64,000 bases of DNA from Nocardia ninae NBRC 108245 (GTDB lineage Bacteria; Actinomycetota; Actinomycetes; Mycobacteriales; Mycobacteriaceae): contig NZ_BJXA01000025.1 in NCBI RefSeq assembly GCF_007990755.1, forward strand, positions 1-64,000. Direction: 5' to 3'. Under the pieces are notes generated by a model that saw only the letters and a list, made by a program, of their open reading frames with translations, made no database searches and was not told where the DNA came from. This document shows positions 60,114 through 64,000 of the stretch, in pieces. The translations under genes and the position numbers were made by a program. Positions within the stretch are counted from its first letter, which is position 1. Each line of letters begins with the position of its first letter.

Positions 60114-60886
60114 CAGATCCGCCCCTCTGCCGCTGCGAGTAACCGGTCCAGCTTCAGTTCGAGCGCCTTCAGCCGCTGCTCATTGCGGTAGTCGGCGGCA
60201 TCGGAATTGAGCACGTAGCCCGCCACGGTGTCGCGGTATTCCGAGTCGGCTACCCGTGACTGGAAGCCATAGGTCAACTCGAAGTGCACCCGGCGCAGTT
60301 TGTCGAGCAGCTCACGCTGCTCCATATCCGAAAGTGCCATCAGTGCACTGCCTTTCATACGTTCCGCGACGTCGGCGCGGAAGAGGTTCATGTCCATGGC
60401 GCCGGGATCCCACTTGCCCTGTTTGGGTCCGGCCCATTCCTTGTGGCCGATCACCCGGTCGGCTCCGTGGCCGAGCTTGCGTAGGATCGCCGCGCAGATA
60501 CCGACGTAGGCGTCGTATTGTTCGTCCGACCAGCCCTCGGTGCCGGTGTTGGCGGCCTCGATGCCGATCGTGTGATAGTTCGCGTTGTCCTCGGGCAGGC
60601 CTGGCCATGAGCCGGCCCCGGCGTGCCATGCGACGCCGGCGGCTACGACGGTGACTGTGCCGTCCTGCGCGAGATGTAACTGCGACAGGGGGCCCGCCAA
60701 CGACGAGAAACCGTAAGCGATTTCGGTTGGTGGCGTGGTCGAGCCGCCGGTGTGATGGGCGACGATGCCCCAGATTTGCCCGAAGTCACCGTGACCGCGT
60801 TCGCGCCAGCCAGGAAATTCGACCACCCGCAGCCCCGCGGCGCGGAGCACGTCCGCAAGCCATACCGGATCACCGGTCCAAGACAT
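60113..60886 (-). CDS. N-acetylmuramoyl-L-alanine amidase (endolysin)
   Basis: A 257-residue peptidoglycan amidase of the Amidase_2 type. The zinc-site residues are in GIVAHHTGGST (His44/45) and VIGHKEWAGPKQGKWDPG, and the N-acetylmuramoyl-binding segment is TIGIEAANTG. The C-terminal about 70 residues are helical and charged, perhaps a wall- or holin-binding region. There is no signal peptide, as expected when a holin releases it. Adjacent holin-like and tail genes mark it as an endolysin. Confidence 0.87.
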   Translation of the reverse strand: MSWTGDPVWLADVLRAAGLRVVEFPGWRERGHGDFGQIWGIVAHHTGGSTTPPTEIAYGFSSLAGPLSQLHLAQDGTVTVVAAGVAWHAGAGSWPGLPEDNANYHTIGIEAANTGTEGWSDEQYDAYVGICAAILRKLGHGADRVIGHKEWAGPKQGKWDPGAMDMNLFRADVAERMKGSALMALSDMEQRELLDKLRRVHFELTYGFQSRVADSEYRDTVAGYVLNSDAADYRNEQRLKALELKLDRLLAAAEGRI

Positions 60887-60917
60887 GGTTGTCCTGCCCT
60901 TCTATGGAAACTGAAAG

Positions 60918-61367
60918 TCAGGCGTCGTAGTACACGTAGGTATTCGAACCCGACTGCACGGTGACGCCGAGTTCGTCGGTGGTGGCCATCCGCACGCCGA
61001 TCCGGTCGCCGGAGGCCACGTTGATCGAGGTCTCACCGAGATCCAGCGAGTTGGTGCCCACCACGAAGTCGGCGCTTTTGACCTGGGTGCTGTTCTGCAG
61101 CACGATGACGCGCAGCACTCGATTGGCGTTTGTCCAATTCGCGGTCAATTGCACCCGGCAGCGCAAGACGGCGCTGCCCGCACCACTGGCAACGCATACG
61201 TTGCCGCTGATCACGGTGTTCGAGAACCCGGCGCGCACGGACCAGCCGCCGAGATCCGTCGGCGCGAGTATGCCGTCTTCGCTGACGACCAGCCGGTTGA
61301 CGTTGAGGTTCATGCCCATCGGCACCGCGGTAATCGGCGCAACCCCATCAACAATGTGAAACGGCAT
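60918..61367 (-). CDS. Small tail-associated protein, copy A
   Basis: A 149-residue beta-rich protein beginning MPFHIVDGVAPITAVPMGMN. It shares with the 61470 protein the pattern MGMN, T.ISGN.CV.SGAGSAV, VQLT.NW and VASGDRIGV, so the two are tandem paralogues. The style is that of phage tail or baseplate-associated proteins. Function unknown. Confidence 0.6.
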   Translation of the reverse strand: MPFHIVDGVAPITAVPMGMNLNVNRLVVSEDGILAPTDLGGWSVRAGFSNTVISGNVCVASGAGSAVLRCRVQLTANWTNANRVLRVIVLQNSTQVKSADFVVGTNSLDLGETSINVASGDRIGVRMATTDELGVTVQSGSNTYVYYDA

Positions 61368-61469
61368 AGCAATTCACTTTCTCAGCGGCACCATTCTGTG
61401 CCGATTGCCGCGGAACGTCGTCGCTGGAGCGAGAAAAACAGGTCGCCCCGTGCCGCCCGCCAAGCGGTC

Positions 61470-61913
61470 TCAGGGTGCCGGTTCGAAGGAAAGATAAGTG
61501 CCCGCGCCTGCTTGCACCGTGGCGTTGTACAGGAAATGGGAGTTGACCATGTTCACAGCGAGTTGGTCCCCCTCCGCGACGGCGATCGTCAACGGATTGA
61601 TCACGCCGACGAGTTGTCCTGCCGCGTATTCCGCGCTCGCTATCTCGGTACCGTTGCGTACGAGCTGGACCCACAGGCCACCGGTGCTCTGCCATCCGCC
61701 GGTCAACGTGACCTGGGCACGAACGACCACGCTGCCTGCGCCCCCCGGCACCAAGGCATTGTTGGTGATCACCGTATCGGGATAGCCGGGACGAGCCACC
61801 CAGCCGGTCACCGCGGTGGTCACCTCCGATGGAACGGCCTGGCTACTGCCGTTCTTGTTCATCCCCATCGCCACGCTCGGTATCGATCCACCGGCGACGA
61901 TATGCAGGGTCAC
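61470..61913 (-). CDS. Small tail-associated protein, copy B
   Basis: A 147-residue paralogue of the 60918 protein, beginning MTLHIVAGGSIPSVAMGMN (GTG start). Identity is moderate; conserved landmarks are MGMN, TVITNN, PGGAGSVVVRAQVTLTGGW and VAEGDQLAV. Its GTG 61913 overlaps the stop of the fibre-like gene by four bases (GTGA), so it is part of the tail operon. Confidence 0.62.
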   Translation of the reverse strand: MTLHIVAGGSIPSVAMGMNKNGSSQAVPSEVTTAVTGWVARPGYPDTVITNNALVPGGAGSVVVRAQVTLTGGWQSTGGLWVQLVRNGTEIASAEYAAGQLVGVINPLTIAVAEGDQLAVNMVNSHFLYNATVQAGAGTYLSFEPAP

Positions 61914-63202
61914 GCGGTCATGCCTTTCAGACTCGCCTGCAACCCTTTACCTGCGGTCGGGTCGAGCGTAGTGACGTGCACGGTGAGCCGATCGCTGGGG
62001 TCGAACACCCAGGGCGTGGCAGGCGTGATCGTCGTGTCTCCGGTCTGATTGGCCGGTGTGATGGTCGCCGACGAACTCGGGGCGACGGGTTGGTTGTTCT
62101 TCCGGATCTCCACGACCAGATTGCCGGTGCCTGCGGTCTCGCCACGGTAGGTCACCGAGCTGAGGGCGATCTTGCGTTCGATCCGGAGGCCCTCCGGCAT
62201 CACATTACCGGAGCCCAGTGCCCGAGTTCCGTTGTGCGACTTGAACGCGATGTCATAGACCTGTCCCGCGGCGGTGGGTGTGCGCGTATTCGTGAGGCGG
62301 GTGTCGGTGTCAGCGATGGTGCCGATGGCGGTACGCGCCGTCGCGGCGTCGGCCACGGTGAGCAGCGACCGGCCGAGCGTGCTCGCGTCGGCGATCTGGC
62401 TCGCGGTATGCGTATGCGCGGTCGGTGTGCGCGGGTTGGTCAGCCGCGGATCGTCGCCCGCCACGGCGGTCGTCGCCGTCGCGCCGATGGTCGGCGCGAA
62501 AGTAGCAGGCTTGCCGGTGATTCCGGCCCAATCGCTGGCGCCTGCCGGTCCGCGAATGACGACACCCTGCCCATTCGGCAACCAGCCACCCGCCGCCGCG
62601 TGGAAAACATAGAGCAGACCGTCCGCCTTCACCACGTACTGGGCGCCCTCGGCCGGGGTGGGCGGCAACTGAGCGTAGGTGGCGACCTGACCGTCGATCT
62701 TGAGTCCCTCACCCCGGGGGCCTGCGACCACCGCGTTACCCGGTGACGCGGGTACCGGCGCGGCGAGCGTCAGGTCGACGAGGCCAATCGACCCGGCATC
62801 CGGGTTCGCCGGATCCGGGCCCGGAACATATTCGGGCACAACGAAGCTGAACGAATCCATCGGCACGCGGTCACCGTCGTAGGACAGATCGAACGACACC
62901 CGCCACGTCCATTGCGACGGGTTCGTCGCGGCGTTCGGCGCGACCAACCGGACACCCGGCTTACCGCGCCAGGTGAGGTAGCCGAACTTATTCAGCTGGC
63001 ACTCATAGTGTTTGGGCAGTTGGACGTAGGTGGCAGGGGGTTGCGCGCCCGCCACGAGCACCTTCGGCGCGTCGGCACTGAAGGTGACCGTACCGCTGAG
63101 GGGCAGAAATTCGGGCAGGTCCTCGACATCGGCGCCGTCGATGACGTTGGCGAGAAATCGCCCGACGACTTTTCCGTACTTCAACGGGGGCAGCTCGGCC
63201 AT
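61910..63202 (-). CDS. Phage tail fibre-like protein
   Basis: A 430-residue protein. The N-terminal about 150 residues form a compact domain (VVGRFLANVIDGADVEDLP). Then follow repeat-like segments characteristic of tail fibres: GDDPRLTNPRTPTAHTHTA, TARTAIGTIADTDTRLTN and DWAGITGKPATFAP. The C-terminal domain is beta-rich. The protein would bind the host surface or connect to the baseplate. A weak AAAGG site precedes ATG 63202. No signal peptide is present. Confidence 0.8.
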   Translation of the reverse strand: MAELPPLKYGKVVGRFLANVIDGADVEDLPEFLPLSGTVTFSADAPKVLVAGAQPPATYVQLPKHYECQLNKFGYLTWRGKPGVRLVAPNAATNPSQWTWRVSFDLSYDGDRVPMDSFSFVVPEYVPGPDPANPDAGSIGLVDLTLAAPVPASPGNAVVAGPRGEGLKIDGQVATYAQLPPTPAEGAQYVVKADGLLYVFHAAAGGWLPNGQGVVIRGPAGASDWAGITGKPATFAPTIGATATTAVAGDDPRLTNPRTPTAHTHTASQIADASTLGRSLLTVADAATARTAIGTIADTDTRLTNTRTPTAAGQVYDIAFKSHNGTRALGSGNVMPEGLRIERKIALSSVTYRGETAGTGNLVVEIRKNNQPVAPSSSATITPANQTGDTTITPATPWVFDPSDRLTVHVTTLDPTAGKGLQASLKGMTA

Positions 63203-63324
63203 GGATCAATGCCTTTCGAACAGCAAGCAGCCGGATACGGCATGCGGGATCGGATCGACCGGAGCTGGCATCCCGGTCGGGTGAAAAGTCAGGTGAGCGA
63301 GTCGGTTACAGCGCCACAGCAGGA

Positions 63325-64000
63325 TCAGACCGGCTGCGCGTAGACGATGAGATGTGCGTCTTCGGTCTTGACCTCGTACGGGTCGTTGCCTCGAATGCGC
63401 TTGATGATGACGTGCAGGGTAATGGTCTGGTTCGCCGCGACGACACCCAGCTGTGAACCCGCAGACAGCGGGTACTGGAACTCGGGCGAGATCATCACAC
63501 CGCCGAAGTTGGGATCGGAGAATCCGTGCCCACGACCGACCACGTCGCCGTCCGCGCCGATGCGGACCTCGATGTCGCATTGGGTGCGACCGCGCGGCCC
63601 GCGGTTGCCGGCGTTGACCCATCCTTCGACCATCGGGCGCCACGGCACCGGCTGGCTGGGGATGGTGATGGCGGCCAAAGTCTTCTCGTTCTCGACCAGA
63701 TTGGCCCCGCCGTTGAACTGTGCTTGCGCGATCGCCCACGGACCGGTGCGGCGGGGGTGCGCGATGGGCACGAATTTGCCTGCCGCGACGTTCCAGGCGA
63801 GTACATGATCCTGGGCGAGCGGATGGTCCCGGTCGACCAGCACGTCCACCGCGTCCTGGATCCGACCGGCCGCGCCGGGATCACCGACCGGACCGGTTTG
63901 GCCCCGAGGGAAGGTGATCGTCACCTTCTGCCCCGGGGAGGGCCCGCTGATCTGGGCCGATGCGCTGCTTCCCGCCGCACCCGCCACACCGGATCCCGTC
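63325..64000 (-). CDS. Collagen-like tail protein, 5' end outside window
   Basis: The frame is open to the right edge; about 224 residues are visible. The N-terminal part has GSGVAGAAG and PRGQTGPVGDPGAAG collagen-like triplets, followed by a globular C-terminal domain (NVAAGKFVPIAHPRRTG; FQYPLSAGSQLGVVAA). This is the plan of tail-tip or host-binding proteins of actinophages. A GTG at 63987 is not the real start because open codons continue upstream. Confidence 0.72.
   Translation of the reverse strand, partial: TGSGVAGAAGSSASAQISGPSPGQKVTITFPRGQTGPVGDPGAAGRIQDAVDVLVDRDHPLAQDHVLAWNVAAGKFVPIAHPRRTGPWAIAQAQFNGGANLVENEKTLAAITIPSQPVPWRPMVEGWVNAGNRGPRGRTQCDIEVRIGADGDVVGRGHGFSDPNFGGVMISPEFQYPLSAGSQLGVVAANQTITLHVIIKRIRGNDPYEVKTEDAHLIVYAQPV

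Overview
The window is high-GC actinobacterial DNA with strong C/G third-position bias, GTG/TTG starts and TANNNT-type -10 boxes. Gene order recalls the mycobacterial Rv0339c (iniR) - Rv0338c (etfD) - Rv0337c (aspC) block and the Rv0321 (dcd) / Rv0322 (udgA) neighbourhood, with insertions. Together with the secreted protease pair, the chitin-type LPMO and a FadE5-like dehydrogenase, this suggests Nocardia or a close relative. The genus is an inference.

Layout. 1-7.7 kb: 3' part of an IniR-like LuxR regulator, a membrane protein resembling a cut-down Hsp70, two tandem S1 proteases, an NRDE/TANGO2 protein and a glycine-zipper secreted protein. 7.7-11.4 kb: control region and gene for EtfD, the membrane Fe-S dehydrogenase that links acyl-CoA dehydrogenases to menaquinone. 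11.5-24 kb: glycosyltransferase, AA10 LPMO, a two-gene acyl-CoA dehydrogenase operon, YdcF-like protein, nucleotide-sugar dehydrogenase, a second Hsp70-like membrane protein, YibE/F permease, AlaA/AspC-type aminotransferase and an XRE-TPR regulator. 24-34 kb: AraC regulator with a small membrane protein, dcd, PAP2 phosphatase, endonuclease IV, serine hydrolase, methyltransferases, a 2H phosphoesterase, tRNA-Gly(CCC) and a lipoprotein hydrolase.

34.4-42.7 kb is an island of flavin-dependent sulfur-scavenging enzymes: two flavin reductases, SfnB-like and DszC-like flavoproteins, SfnG, a DszA/NtaA-like monooxygenase and a StyA-like oxygenase. A free methionine-R-sulfoxide reductase sits in the middle. 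42.8-56.5 kb: DUF1905, lipoprotein, MazEF-like pair, hydrolases, a thiolase-like/crotonase/TetR operon facing a second crotonase, DUF4185, an erythromycin-esterase-like protein, fadE5 and a GGDEF protein. 56.5-64 kb: small exported protein, an AT-richer gap, then a minus-strand phage-type tail and lysis module (collagen-like and fibre-like tail proteins, amidase, holin-like protein, beta-propeller) running off the right edge.

The best lead on regulation is a shared palindrome (TTACCGGT.GGTAA type) found just upstream of etfD and of fadE5, about 45 kb apart. It suggests one repressor coordinates acyl-CoA oxidation with its electron outlet. A perfect CRP-type site also precedes etfD. At least ten genes have a TANNNT box 6-7 nt before the start codon and no ribosome binding site, which points to frequent leaderless transcription.
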